NCBI RefSeq assembly: GCF_001426195.1
Contig: NZ_LMRS01000012.1
Location: 124,001-188,000, forward strand
Direction: 5' to 3'
From: Sphingomonas sp. Leaf339
GTDB taxonomy: Bacteria > Pseudomonadota > Alphaproteobacteria > Sphingomonadales > Sphingomonadaceae
DNA length: 64,000 nucleotides
The position numbers and the translations under genes are program-made. Each line of letters begins with the position of its first letter. The first letter of the stretch is position 1. This document shows, one piece after another, positions 42,886 to 52,662 of the stretch. The notes beneath the pieces are model-generated. The model searched no databases. It saw only the letters and a program-made list of their open reading frames with translations, and was not told the origin of the DNA.

Positions 42886-44220
42886 ATGATCGACGTCACG
42901 CATCCGGCCCCGCTGCCGTCCGCGGCCAAACCCTGGTACAAGCATCTGTACGCGCAGGTACTGATTGCGATCATCGCCGGTGTTCTGCTCGGACATTTCT
43001 ATCCTGCGACGGGCGAATCGCTCAAGCCGGTCGGTGACGCCTTCATCAAGCTGGTGAAGATGGTCATCGCTCCCGTCATCTTCCTCACCATCGTCACCGG
43101 CATCGCGGGCATGCGTGATCTGGCGTCGGTTGGCCGGGTCGCCGGCAAAGCCTTCGTCTATTTCTTCTTCTTTTCCACGCTCGCGCTGATCGTGGGCATG
43201 ATCGTCGCCAACGTCATTCAGCCGGGGGCGGGCCTGAACATTGATCCGGCGACGCTCGATGCGGCCAAGATCAGCGATTACACCGCCAAGGCGCATGATA
43301 CGACGATCACCGGCTTCCTGACCGGCATCATCCCGGACACGTTCGTCTCCGCCTTCTCCGAAGGCAACATCCTGCAAGTACTGTTCGTCGCTATCCTGTT
43401 CGGCGTCAGCTTGGCGCTGGTCGGTGAGCGGGGCGAGCGCATCCTCAGCTTCCTGAACGATATCTCGGTGGCCTTCTTCAAGCTCGTCGCGATCGTCATG
43501 AAGGTCGCGCCGATCGGCGCGTTCGGCGCCATGGCCTTTACCATCGGCAAATACGGGGTCGGCACGCTCGCCAACCTCGCGGCGCTAGTCGGTACGTTCT
43601 ATCTGACCTCGCTGCTGTTCGTTCTGGTCATTCTGGGCACGGTGGCGAAGCTCGCCGGCTTCTCCATTCTCCGGCTTATCAGCTATCTGAAGGCGGAATT
43701 GCTGCTGGTGCTCGGCACATCCTCGTCGGAAAGCGCGTTGCCCGCGCTGATCGAGAAGATGGAGCGGGCTGGCTGTCCCAAGTCGGTCGTCGGGCTCGTC
43801 GTTCCGACCGGATATTCGTTCAACCTCGACGGCACCAACATCTACATGACGCTGGCGGCGCTGTTCATCGCTCAGGCAACCAATGTCGACCTCACGCTGG
43901 GCCAGCAGATCCTGCTGCTGAGCGTCGCAATGCTGAGTTCAAAGGGTGCGGCGGGAGTTACCGGCGCGGGATTCATCACGCTGGCCGCCACTTTGTCGAT
44001 CGTCCCGTCGGTGCCGGTGGCCGGCATGGCGCTCATTCTGGGCGTCGATCGCTTCATGAGCGAATGCCGCAGCCTGACCAACTTCATCGGCAATGCGGTG
44101 GCGACCGTGGTCGTCTCCCGCTGGGAGGGTGCGCTGGACCGCGATCGCTTCGATGCGGCGATGCGCGGCGAGGAATTGCGGATCGATCAATTGGGCGCCG
44201 AGGCGGTTCCGGCCGAGTAA
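42886..44220 (+). CDS. dctA: C4-dicarboxylate/proton or sodium symporter DctA
   Basis: A 444-residue inner-membrane transporter of the DAACS family importing succinate, fumarate and malate. Family signatures: [40 protein letters not shown] (the SSS reentrant hairpin), [19 protein letters not shown], and [13 protein letters not shown]. It ends in the usual short cytoplasmic tail. The ATG has AGGATGAAAGG upstream. It is controlled by divergent DctBD, as inferred from position. A hairpin terminator follows. Confidence 0.97.
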   Translation: MIDVTHPAPLPSAAKPWYKHLYAQVLIAIIAGVLLGHFYPATGESLKPVGDAFIKLVKMVIAPVIFLTIVTGIAGMRDLASVGRVAGKAFVYFFFFSTLALIVGMIVANVIQPGAGLNIDPATLDAAKISDYTAKAHDTTITGFLTGIIPDTFVSAFSEGNILQVLFVAILFGVSLALVGERGERILSFLNDISVAFFKLVAIVMKVAPIGAFGAMAFTIGKYGVGTLANLAALVGTFYLTSLLFVLVILGTVAKLAGFSILRLISYLKAELLLVLGTSSSESALPALIEKMERAGCPKSVVGLVVPTGYSFNLDGTNIYMTLAALFIAQATNVDLTLGQQILLLSVAMLSSKGAAGVTGAGFITLAATLSIVPSVPVAGMALILGVDRFMSECRSLTNFIGNAVATVVVSRWEGALDRDRFDAAMRGEELRIDQLGAEAVPAE

Positions 44221-44239
44221 ATATCGCGCTGCTCCCGCC

Positions 44240-44276
44240 GATCGCGCCATCCGCCGCTATAGTGGATGGTGCGATC
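44240..44276 (+). terminator. dctA terminator hairpin
   Basis: GATCGCGCCATCC (44240-44252) pairs with GGATGGTGCGATC (44264-44276), 13 bp with one wobble and an 11-base loop, 20 bases after the dctA stop. Only a pyrimidine-rich stretch follows, with no strict T run. Confidence 0.6.
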
Positions 44277-44307
44277 CGCCCAATCTCTCTCTTCCAGCGT
44301 GGATAAG

Positions 44308-45867
44308 ATGATGCAGAATATCTCAGGCCGCGCCCTTGGCGGCGGTGCCATGGCGCTTGTCGCCATCATGGCCAATGCCCCGGCTTTCGCCAACGGCGTG
44401 TCTCCGGCCATGGTTGCTACGCCAACCGCGACCGACGCCAGCGCGGCACAACGGATGACCGCCAAAGACCAAGCCCCGCCAAGCGCCGCCGCGCCGATCG
44501 CCGATGGCTATCCGACCGAGGCGCTTGGCGACGGGGTGACGACCGGCGGTTACAACCAGTCACGTTGGGCGGAGGACTGGAGCAAATACCGCGACCCGAA
44601 GAAGCGCGACGATTTCCTCGACCGCCTCAAATTCATCCCGTTCGATACCGATGGCGATATCTACCTGACTCTGTCCGGCGAGCTGCGGTTACGGGTCAAC
44701 CAGACGACCAATCCCAACCTGCGTGAGAGCGAGGCGCAACGTCAGGATATCAATCGCATCGTCGGCGGCGCCGACCTGCACCTGGGCAAACACGTCCGCT
44801 TCTTCGGCGAACTGGCGCATGGCGGTCTTGGCGGCGTAAACCTCGGAACCCCGGCGGCGACCCTGAAAAACGATCTGGTCGTCCAGCAGTCGTTCGTTGA
44901 TGTGACCGGCACCGTCGCCGATGTCGATCTCGGCGTTAGGTATGGCCGCCAGACCTTCGCCGATGGCCCCAACCTGATGGTCGTGCCGCGCGACAACAAC
45001 ACGATCTTCTTCGTCTATAACGGCGTCCGCGCCTGGGCGCGATCGACCAAGGTACGCGCCGACATCTTTGATTATCACACGACGCGCCTGGGCGTGCAGG
45101 GCACCGGGGACGATATCAGCGACAAGGGTCGTCGCTTCTCAGGCGTATCGACCGGGATCGTCCTGCCGAAGGACTGGTTCGGCGGGTCGAAGATTTATGT
45201 CGACCCCTTCGTCTGGCGTTTGCGCAACGATGCCGCAGTCTGGGGGCGGACGACGGCGCGGGAGGTCCGCAACTTCTATGGCCTGCACGTCTGGGGCGAT
45301 GCCGGCCCGGTCAACCTTGACTGGACGGTGAATTATCAGGGCGGCGATTATAATGGTCGGCCGATCGAGGCATGGCTGCTGCTGATGGCGCAGACCTATC
45401 GTCTAGGAAAAGATCGGACTTCGCCGCGTATCGGCGTTCATGTCGATTACGCATCGGGCGGTGGTTCGTATGACGGCGGGAAATTGCGGACCTCGCTCGC
45501 GCCGTTCGGCAACAACGTCTATTACAGCTATCAATTGTTTGCGACGCCTACCAACCTGATCGCCGTGGCGCCGAACTACACGTTTACCGCACTGGGCAAA
45601 ATTCGCATCTCGGCGGAATATCAGTTCTCGTGGCGCGATTCGGCACGCGATGCGGTGTACCGGGCAAACGGCACCGCCTTTGCCGGCACCCAAAACGTTA
45701 CCAGTCGCAAGATCGCGGACACGGCACGATTGCAGGTCGTCTATCCGATCACGCCACGCCTGAGCATCACCGGTCGGTACGAGCATCTGTCGGCAGGACC
45801 GTCGCTGACTCGCGCAGGTTATGCGAGTTCCGATTTCCTCGCCGGATGGATATCTTTCCGCTTCTGA
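44308..45867 (+). CDS. Alginate-export-type outer-membrane porin
   Basis: An approximately 519-residue outer-membrane beta-barrel of the alginate export (AlgE-like) family. ATG 44308 starts MMQNISGRALGGG with a signal peptide ending at APAFA; an upstream frame from 44266 lies in the dctA terminator. The mature part has YRDPKKRDDFLDRLKFIPF, LSGELRLRVN, HLGKHVRFFGELAHGG, DVDLGVRYGRQ and ends GWISFRF with terminal Phe. Many proteins with this domain are general substrate porins, so export of alginate is not implied. It follows dctA and may admit carboxylates, which is inference. Confidence 0.85.
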   Translation: MMQNISGRALGGGAMALVAIMANAPAFANGVSPAMVATPTATDASAAQRMTAKDQAPPSAAAPIADGYPTEALGDGVTTGGYNQSRWAEDWSKYRDPKKRDDFLDRLKFIPFDTDGDIYLTLSGELRLRVNQTTNPNLRESEAQRQDINRIVGGADLHLGKHVRFFGELAHGGLGGVNLGTPAATLKNDLVVQQSFVDVTGTVADVDLGVRYGRQTFADGPNLMVVPRDNNTIFFVYNGVRAWARSTKVRADIFDYHTTRLGVQGTGDDISDKGRRFSGVSTGIVLPKDWFGGSKIYVDPFVWRLRNDAAVWGRTTAREVRNFYGLHVWGDAGPVNLDWTVNYQGGDYNGRPIEAWLLLMAQTYRLGKDRTSPRIGVHVDYASGGGSYDGGKLRTSLAPFGNNVYYSYQLFATPTNLIAVAPNYTFTALGKIRISAEYQFSWRDSARDAVYRANGTAFAGTQNVTSRKIADTARLQVVYPITPRLSITGRYEHLSAGPSLTRAGYASSDFLAGWISFRF

Positions 45868-46039
45868 CGGCGCCCGATCAACGCCGCGAACGCCGCGATC
45901 GCCAAGTGCGGTGGCGCAATACGGCGTTTCGAATTGCTTCGTCTTAAAGCCCGAAGGTATTAGGTCATGAGCTGAACGGACATCGGGACGATTTCCCGAG
46001 GGTCCGTGGCAGAAGGCAATACCAGGGGATCGTATTACA

Positions 46040-46801
46040 ATGCACAAGTTGCAGCAGGTTACCGAGAAATTTCTCCGTGGGCGCGGCCATGATCGGCTGA
46101 CCACGGAGGAGATCGGCCTGTTGGAAACAACCGTCGATCGTATCCGCGACCTGCCTGCGCGACAAATCGTAGTCCGCGCAGGGCAGCGAGTCAGCGAAAG
46201 CAGCATGCTGCTGAACGGCTTCATGTGTCGCTACATGGATGATCGGGCCGGTTATCGACAGTTGGTCGCGATCCAGGTGCCCGGCGATTTTGTCGATCTC
46301 CACGCCCTGCCACTTGAGCGGCTGGATCATGATGTGGCAACGGTCGGTCCGGTGCGGATTGCCACTTGGACGCACGAGGCGCTGGAACAATTGATCGCCC
46401 CGCGACCTCATCTGACCCGGATGCTGTGGTTCTCCACCCTGCTCGATGCAGCCATCCACCGCGAATGGATATTCCGTCTCGGCCGGCTCGACGCCGATGG
46501 TCGCGTCGCACATTTCATGTGCGAGATGAAGACGCGGCTGGACATGGTGGGGCTGGTAGAGGGCGATCGCTTCGCGCTACCGTTCAAGCAGGCCGATCTG
46601 GCGGAGGCGTGCGGATTGACCGTCGTGCATGTGAACCGGGTTCTGCGGTCCCTGCGCGAACGCGAGTTGCTGGTGTTCCGCAGTGGCATAGCGACCATTG
46701 TCAACTGGCCGAAATTGGTGGCGTTGGCCGAATTCGATCCGTCATACCTGTATATTCAGCCCAGCACCGAATTGCCGGCGGTGTCTGTCGGGAGCCGCTG
46801 A
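46040..46801 (+). CDS. Crp/Fnr family transcription regulator
   Basis: A 253-residue regulator: cyclic-nucleotide-binding fold (about residues 20-140; IVVRAGQRVSESSMLLNGF, VAIQVPGDFVDLHAL) and a C-terminal winged helix (FKQADLAEACGLTVVHVNRVLRSLRERELL). It has no N-terminal cysteine cluster, so it is not an oxygen-sensing Fnr, and the cAMP-contact residues of Crp are not evident. This is the frequent alphaproteobacterial Crp/Fnr subgroup with an unknown signal. GGGGA precedes the ATG. The target is unknown. Confidence 0.9.
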   Translation: MHKLQQVTEKFLRGRGHDRLTTEEIGLLETTVDRIRDLPARQIVVRAGQRVSESSMLLNGFMCRYMDDRAGYRQLVAIQVPGDFVDLHALPLERLDHDVATVGPVRIATWTHEALEQLIAPRPHLTRMLWFSTLLDAAIHREWIFRLGRLDADGRVAHFMCEMKTRLDMVGLVEGDRFALPFKQADLAEACGLTVVHVNRVLRSLRERELLVFRSGIATIVNWPKLVALAEFDPSYLYIQPSTELPAVSVGSR

Positions 46802-46887
46802 CCGGTTCCTGTCGCCAACGAGTGCCGGGGTTTCGATCGGCACCGATCTGTCTATGCTTCAGGTATTCACCGTACCGGGAGTGACAT

Positions 46888-49008
46888 GTGCGATCGATTT
46901 TCCTGCTGGCTGGTGGTGCCGCGTTGATGGCGACCACCGCTCTGGCCCAAACCTCGTCGACACCCGCCGCGACGGCGGCGACCAATCCGCTGCTCGCCGA
47001 CTGGACGGGCCCCTATGGTGGCGTGCCGCCGTGGGACAAGGTGACGCCAGCTCTTTTTCCGGCAGCTTTCCAGGTGGCCTTGGCCGAGCGCCGCGCCGAC
47101 TATCAACGGATTGCGGACAATTCTGCCGCGCCGAGCTTCGCCAATACCTTCGTACCCATGCAGTTGGCGGGACAGCGAATGGGCAGGTTGATGACGCTGT
47201 TCGGCGTCATGACCGGCAATATGAATTCGCCGGCCTATCAGGCGCTCGACCGCGAATGGTCACCGCGCTTTGCCGCCGCGCAGGACGAAATAACGTTCAA
47301 TCCGAAGCTCTTCGCAAGGATCGAGGCGATCTATGCCAAGCGGGCCGCGCTGAATGCGCAGCAGCAGCGGTTGGTGACGCGGACCTATGACTCCTTTGTT
47401 CGGCAAGGCGCGAAGCTGAACGCGGCGCAGAAAGCGCAATTGTCACAATACAACCAGCAACTGGCGACCGCCTTCGCCGAATTCTCCGAAAAGCTACTGG
47501 CCGACGAGGGCAAGGCGATCACGGTGACGGACGAGGTGAAGCTGGCTGGCGTGCCGGCCAGTGTGAAGGCGGTGGCAAAGGCCGCGGCGGTGGAACGTGG
47601 GCAACCGGGTTGGGCAATCGTCAACACCCGCTCGGCGGTCGATCCGGTGATGACCTTCGCCACCGACCGGGCGTTGCGTGAACAGGTGTGGCGGGCCTTC
47701 GTTAATCGTGGTGACAATGGCGATGCCAACGACACGAATGCCACGATCGCGCGGATCGTGAAGCTGCGGGCGGACCGTGCGCACCTGTTGGGGTTCAAAA
47801 CCCATGCCGACTGGCGGATGCAGGATACGATGGCCAAGACGCCGGCAGCCGCGACCGACCTGATGATGCGGGTCTGGCCATTCGCGAAGGCCCGCGTTGC
47901 TGAGGAAGTACGCGATATGCAGGCGATCGCCAGCAAGGCGGGTACCAACCTGACGATCGAACCCTGGGATTATCGGTTTTATCAGGAGAAGGTCCGCAAG
48001 GACCGCTACGACCTCGATCAGTCAGAGCTGAAGCCGTATTTCGAACTGAACAACATCATCCAGAGTTCGCTCTATGCCGCGAACCGACTGTACGGGCTTG
48101 AATTCAAGGAAATCACCGGCACCGTTCCCCTGTTCGAGCCGAACATGCGGGTGTGGCATGTGACGCGCGCGGGCAGGGAAGTCGGCCTCTTCTACCGCGA
48201 CGATTTTGCACGCACGGGCAAGCGGTCAGGCGCGTGGGCAAACACCTATCGCGGGCAGCGGCGGATGCCGCCGGCGCAGACAGTGCTGTCGTCGAACAAC
48301 AACAACTTCGCCAAACCGGCCGCGGGTGAGCCGGTACTCATTAGCCTGGACGACGCGCAGACGCTGTTCCATGAATTCGGCCATGCCATCCATGCGATGT
48401 TGCAGGACGTCTATTATCCGGGCCTCGCCGGCACGCCGCGCGATTTCGTGGAGTATCCCAGCCAGGTGAACGAGCATTGGCTGCTGACCCGCGACGTACT
48501 CGACAAATATGCCCGGCATTACCAGACGAAGGCGGCAATGCCGCAGGCGCTTCTGGACAAGATCGAAGCGTCGAAGACCTTCAACCAGGGCTTTGCCACG
48601 ACCGAATATCTGTCGTCGGCGATCGTTGACATGAAGCTGCACTCGCTGCCCGACGGGCTGGTCGATCCCGACCGGTTCGAACGCGAGACGCTGGCCGGCA
48701 TCGGCATGCCGAAGGAGTTGGTGATGCGGCACCGCCTGCCGCAGTTCAATCACCTGTTCTCGTCCGACAGCTATTCGGCGGGCTATTACAGCTATCTTTG
48801 GTCGGAGACGATGGACGCGGACACGTTCGCCGCGTTCGAGGAGGCGGGCAGCCCGTGGGACAAGGCGACGGCGAATCGCTTCGCCAAGATACTGTTGTCG
48901 ACCGGCAACGAAACCGACCGGGCGGAGGCATACCGGGCATTCCGTGGTCGTGACCCCGATGTTCATGCGCTGCTGAAGAAGCGCGGTTTCGAGGGGGCGG
49001 GAAAATGA
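46888..49008 (+). CDS. M3 family zinc metallopeptidase, Dcp-like
   Basis: A 706-residue peptidase of the thimet/oligopeptidase A/Dcp family with a signal peptide (MRSIFLLAGGAALMATTALA), so probably periplasmic. GTG 46888 has GGGAG about 7 bases upstream. The zinc site is HEFGHAIH with the third ligand Glu about 25 residues on in EYPSQVNEHW. Substrate-site text includes GLFYRDDFAR and SAGYYSYLWSETMDAD. It probably cuts dipeptides from peptides. It overlaps the next gene by ATGA. Confidence 0.93.
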   Translation: MRSIFLLAGGAALMATTALAQTSSTPAATAATNPLLADWTGPYGGVPPWDKVTPALFPAAFQVALAERRADYQRIADNSAAPSFANTFVPMQLAGQRMGRLMTLFGVMTGNMNSPAYQALDREWSPRFAAAQDEITFNPKLFARIEAIYAKRAALNAQQQRLVTRTYDSFVRQGAKLNAAQKAQLSQYNQQLATAFAEFSEKLLADEGKAITVTDEVKLAGVPASVKAVAKAAAVERGQPGWAIVNTRSAVDPVMTFATDRALREQVWRAFVNRGDNGDANDTNATIARIVKLRADRAHLLGFKTHADWRMQDTMAKTPAAATDLMMRVWPFAKARVAEEVRDMQAIASKAGTNLTIEPWDYRFYQEKVRKDRYDLDQSELKPYFELNNIIQSSLYAANRLYGLEFKEITGTVPLFEPNMRVWHVTRAGREVGLFYRDDFARTGKRSGAWANTYRGQRRMPPAQTVLSSNNNNFAKPAAGEPVLISLDDAQTLFHEFGHAIHAMLQDVYYPGLAGTPRDFVEYPSQVNEHWLLTRDVLDKYARHYQTKAAMPQALLDKIEASKTFNQGFATTEYLSSAIVDMKLHSLPDGLVDPDRFERETLAGIGMPKELVMRHRLPQFNHLFSSDSYSAGYYSYLWSETMDADTFAAFEEAGSPWDKATANRFAKILLSTGNETDRAEAYRAFRGRDPDVHALLKKRGFEGAGK

Positions 49009-50297
49009 GCGGCGCACCGGCAGGCCGATTGAAATCGATCCTCGGCGGATCGGCGGGCAATCTGGTCGAATGGTTCGACTGGTACGTCTATTCCGCGTTC
49101 GGCCTTTACTTTGCACCCGTATTTTTTCCTGAGGGAAGCCCGACCGCGCAGTTACTGAGCACGGCTGCGGTGTTCGCGGTCGGGTTCGTCATGCGACCGA
49201 TCGGCGCATGGATCATGGGCATCTATGCCGACCGGTACGGGCGCAAGGCGGGGCTGACGGTATCGGTGACGCTGATGTGCGCGGGGTCGTTCCTGATCGC
49301 CATCTGTCCGGGGTTCGCCGCGATCGGCTGGGTCGCGCCAGCGTTGCTGGTGACGGCGCGGTTGATGCAGGGGTTGAGCGTCGGCGGCGAATATGGCGCG
49401 AGCGGGGTCTATCTGTCGGAAATGGCCGGCAAGTCGCGGCGCGGATTCTTCTCGTCGTTCCAGTACGTCACGCTGATCGCGGGGCAGTTGCTGGCATTGG
49501 GTGTGTTGCTGCTGCTGCAGGCGACGCTCACCGAGGTCCAGTTGGAAGGGTGGGGCTGGCGGGTGCCGTTCGCGCTTGGCGGTTTGCTGGCGATTATCGT
49601 TTTCCGCATCCGTCGCGGGCTGATGGAAACGCAGTCGTTCCAGAATGCGAAGAAGGACAACCACGGCAACGAGCAGAAGAAGTCGAGCGGGATGCTGCTG
49701 TTCCGCGAACATCCGCGCGAGGCTATCACGGTAATGCTGTTGACCGCTGGCGGTACGCTCGCCTTCTACGCGTACACCACATACATGCAGAAATTCCTGG
49801 TCAACACCTCCGGGTTCAGCCGCGAGACGGCGACGGTGGTGATGACGGCGGCGCTGGCGCTTTATGCGGTAATCCAGCCGGCGGCTGGTGCGCTGTCCGA
49901 CCGGATCGGGCGCAAGCCCTTGATGGTTGGGTTCGGCGTGCTGGGTCTGGTATCGACGGTGCCGATCTTCACGACGCTGGAGACGGTGACGAACCCCTAT
50001 GCCGCCTGGGCGCTGGTGACGGCCGCACTCGTGATCGTGACGGGATATACCGCGATCAACGCGGTGGTGAAGGCCGAGCTGTTCCCGGCGCATATCCGCG
50101 CGCTGGGCGTCGCATTACCCTATGCACTGGCCAACACGATATTCGGTGGCACGGCGGAATATGTCGCGCTGTGGTTGAAGAACGAGGGGATGGAGCGCGG
50201 TTTCTATTGGTACGTCACCGCGATGATCGGCGTGTCGCTGATCGTGTATCTGCGGATGCGCGACACCGGCCGCAACAGCCAGATCATCGAGGATTGA
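49005..50297 (+). CDS. KgtP-like MFS metabolite:proton symporter
   Basis: A 430-residue transporter with 12 predicted helices in the metabolite:H+ symporter group. N-terminal GNLVEWFDWYVYSAFGLYFAPVFFP, the loop DRYGRKAGL between helices 2 and 3, and the second-half loop DRIGRKPLM are typical of KgtP (alpha-ketoglutarate) and ShiA. It overlaps the M3 peptidase by 4 bases, so it may import a product of peptide breakdown or a dicarboxylate. Substrate not certain. Confidence 0.9.
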   Translation: MSGAPAGRLKSILGGSAGNLVEWFDWYVYSAFGLYFAPVFFPEGSPTAQLLSTAAVFAVGFVMRPIGAWIMGIYADRYGRKAGLTVSVTLMCAGSFLIAICPGFAAIGWVAPALLVTARLMQGLSVGGEYGASGVYLSEMAGKSRRGFFSSFQYVTLIAGQLLALGVLLLLQATLTEVQLEGWGWRVPFALGGLLAIIVFRIRRGLMETQSFQNAKKDNHGNEQKKSSGMLLFREHPREAITVMLLTAGGTLAFYAYTTYMQKFLVNTSGFSRETATVVMTAALALYAVIQPAAGALSDRIGRKPLMVGFGVLGLVSTVPIFTTLETVTNPYAAWALVTAALVIVTGYTAINAVVKAELFPAHIRALGVALPYALANTIFGGTAEYVALWLKNEGMERGFYWYVTAMIGVSLIVYLRMRDTGRNSQIIED

Positions 50298-50299
50298 AT

Positions 50300-50335
50300 A
50301 ACCGGGGCCTTGCCGCTTCGGGCACGGCCCCGGTT
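50300..50335. terminator. Bidirectional hairpin between symporter and GH97 genes
   Basis: AACCGGGGCC (50300-50309) pairs perfectly with GGCCCCGGTT (50326-50335). It sits in the 40-base gap of the convergent genes and can serve both. Confidence 0.75.
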
Positions 50336-50337
50336 CA

Positions 50338-52464
50338 TCACTTTGCCCGCAAGCGGATCGCCTGACCACCGCCGGGGGCTAGTGCCAGCGTCAGCGTGTC
50401 GCCCTTGCGAACCTGCTTCGTCTCGATCGCGATCGCGTGGCGGGCATCGGTCCGGTAATCCGCACCCGAGCCATCGCGATAGATTTCGGCGGTGTAGGTC
50501 CGGCCCGCATCGAGAAAGTCGAGGTTCACGGGCAAACTGCGCGCATTCTCATCGGTGATGCTGCCGACATACCAGTCACGGCTATTGCGATCGCGCCGGG
50601 CGAAGGTGGCGTAATCGCCGACCTCGCCGTTCAGGACACGCGTTTCCTCCCAATCGACGGGAACGTCGCGGATGAACTTGAACGCATCCGGATATTTAGC
50701 ATAATTTTCGGGTGTGTCGGCTGCCATTTGGACCGGTGAATAGAGCACGACATATAGCGCCAGCTGTTTGGCGATGGTCGACAGGATCGGGCTATTGTCC
50801 GTCCCCGTCAGGCTGAGCACGCCCGGCGTGAAGTCCATCGGTCCCTCCAGCATCCGGGTAAACGCCAGATTGGCCTCGTGCTCGGGCGGGTTCTTCCCCG
50901 GCCAGGCGTTATACTCCATCCCACGCGATCCTTCACGCGCCAGCCAATTGGGATAGGTGCGTCGAAGGCCAGTGTCCTTGATCGGCTCATGCGCATCGAT
51001 CGACACCTTGTACTTCGCGGCCGATTGCACGACGCGCAGATGGTGGTTCGCCATCCACTGCCCCTCATGCCATTCGCGTGCGGTCGTGCCGTCCGGATTG
51101 GTACGTTCGATCTGGCCGGCGTCGGTGACGTAACCGGTCTTGATCGTCGGGATGCCGTGGTCGGCGGCATAGCGGAATGCCGCGTCGAACTGGCCTTCAT
51201 AATGGCTGGCGGCACCACCGGTTTCGTTATGGCCGATGATGTACACGTTCTTCGCCTTGGCATAGCGGGCCAGCTCGGCGGCGTCGAAATCCTCGGTCGG
51301 CTGGGCGAGTTGCATCGCGCTGCCATGCCCCGCCCAATCGCCGTCCCAGCCGATGTTCCAGCCCTCCACCAACACGCCCGGAATCTTATTCACGCTGGCG
51401 AAGTCGATGTATTTCTTGACGTTGGCGGTGGTGGCGCCGTGGCGAGGGCCACGCGCCCACGTCCAGTCGCCCTTGATCATATTCCACCACACACCGACGA
51501 ACTTGCCGGGCTTCACCCACGACACGTCGCCCAGCTTGTTGGGTTTGTTGAGGTTCAGCTCGAGATGGCTCATGTACAGCCCCGGCGCGTCGTTCGCGAT
51601 GATGAGCGTCCGCCACGGCGTCGTCCAGTTTCCCTGCTTCACCACCTTCGGCCGACCCGAACCGGGCGTCAGCACGGCCTTCAACGTGTTGCCCGTCGTC
51701 TTCATGACCGCCATCGAGGCATAATCGACCAGTGCCGCCTCATGCAGCGCCACATGCGTGCCGCTCGCCAGCTTCATGGTGATCGGCGTGGCGGCGGTAC
51801 CCACTGCGGACAGCGGCGTTCGTTCGTAGAGATACTCTTCGCGGTTCCATAGGAAAGCGGGCTTCCACCACGCGGTGCCGCCCTCGGCAAAGGTGAATTC
51901 GGTCAGCTCTTCGGCGATGTTCGCGCCGTGCAGGTTTGCCTGATCCGGCACCTCGTAACGAAATCCGACGCCGTCATCCTGAATACGGAACACAATGTCA
52001 TAACTGCGCTGTAGATTGCCGACCTCGATCAACCGGACCCGCATCTCGCGGTGATTGTCGCGAATCTGATGCCATTCGCCATACGGCTGCGTCCAGGTCG
52101 TATCCGCTTTGTCGTGCGTGACGCGCTCGATCCGCATACCGCGTTCGATCTTCGGCTGATCGGTGAATAGGAAACCAAGGCGTGACGGCGCGATGATCGT
52201 CTCCGCTCCACGCGTGATCGTATAGAGCGGCCGCCCATCCGGGTCGGTCGTCACCGATACCTTGATCGTGCCGTCGGGCGACGTTTCCTCGGCACCGGCG
52301 GCATTCACCTGTGGGACGAACTTGAACGTTTCGTTGGCGGGGGCGGGCGTCGTCTGCGCGTCGGCACCGGAGGCCGCACACAGGGCACTAGCCAAGACCC
52401 ACATGGCCAGCCCGTTACGCAGCGGGCGATCGGCCGAACTGTCGCGGCGTTTGGAGAAGTACAT
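50338..52464 (-). CDS. GH97 alpha-glucosidase, SusB-like
   Basis: A 708-residue exported glycoside hydrolase family 97 enzyme. ATG 52464 has AGAGGA 6-7 bases upstream; a 22-residue extension lacks signal character. The signal peptide ends near GADAQ. The N-terminal beta domain precedes a TIM barrel with VEGWNIGWDGDW, GHNETGG, AHEPIKDTG and REGSRGMEYNAW. These Glu-containing motifs match the inverting, calcium-using SusB type, not the Asp-nucleophile galactosidase type. It probably acts on maltose or maltooligosaccharides in the periplasm. It is divergent from a LacI regulator. Confidence 0.93.
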   Translation of the reverse strand: MYFSKRRDSSADRPLRNGLAMWVLASALCAASGADAQTTPAPANETFKFVPQVNAAGAEETSPDGTIKVSVTTDPDGRPLYTITRGAETIIAPSRLGFLFTDQPKIERGMRIERVTHDKADTTWTQPYGEWHQIRDNHREMRVRLIEVGNLQRSYDIVFRIQDDGVGFRYEVPDQANLHGANIAEELTEFTFAEGGTAWWKPAFLWNREEYLYERTPLSAVGTAATPITMKLASGTHVALHEAALVDYASMAVMKTTGNTLKAVLTPGSGRPKVVKQGNWTTPWRTLIIANDAPGLYMSHLELNLNKPNKLGDVSWVKPGKFVGVWWNMIKGDWTWARGPRHGATTANVKKYIDFASVNKIPGVLVEGWNIGWDGDWAGHGSAMQLAQPTEDFDAAELARYAKAKNVYIIGHNETGGAASHYEGQFDAAFRYAADHGIPTIKTGYVTDAGQIERTNPDGTTAREWHEGQWMANHHLRVVQSAAKYKVSIDAHEPIKDTGLRRTYPNWLAREGSRGMEYNAWPGKNPPEHEANLAFTRMLEGPMDFTPGVLSLTGTDNSPILSTIAKQLALYVVLYSPVQMAADTPENYAKYPDAFKFIRDVPVDWEETRVLNGEVGDYATFARRDRNSRDWYVGSITDENARSLPVNLDFLDAGRTYTAEIYRDGSGADYRTDARHAIAIETKQVRKGDTLTLALAPGGGQAIRLRAK

Positions 52465-52544
52465 GGAAATCCTCTCGCGATGCTGCCCGCCGATTTGGCG
52501 TGGCAACCGTTTGCAGGCGCCTTGATCCAACCTGTCGTTGCCGT

Positions 52545-52560
52545 TGCCAAGGGGATGGCA
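52545..52560. promoter_or_regulatory. Possible LacI-family operator
   Basis: TGCCA (52545-52549) and TGGCA (52556-52560) form an inverted repeat with a 6-base spacer in the GH97-LacI gap, overlapping an ATACGTAT palindrome (52560-52567). It is only one of several short dyads here. Confidence 0.3.
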
Positions 52561-52662
52561 TACGTATTCGACCAGAGCATCGCTTGGTGGACACGCAAAG
52601 TCCGGGCGACTGTTCCGGCAAAGACCCCCAGGACGATTTCGCTAGAGAGGATATCACACCCG

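Noticed and set aside
44308..45867. Evidence for an alginate biosynthesis locus
   Set aside because: Only the porin domain is present. No alg synthesis genes are near, and this domain is common in general porins.
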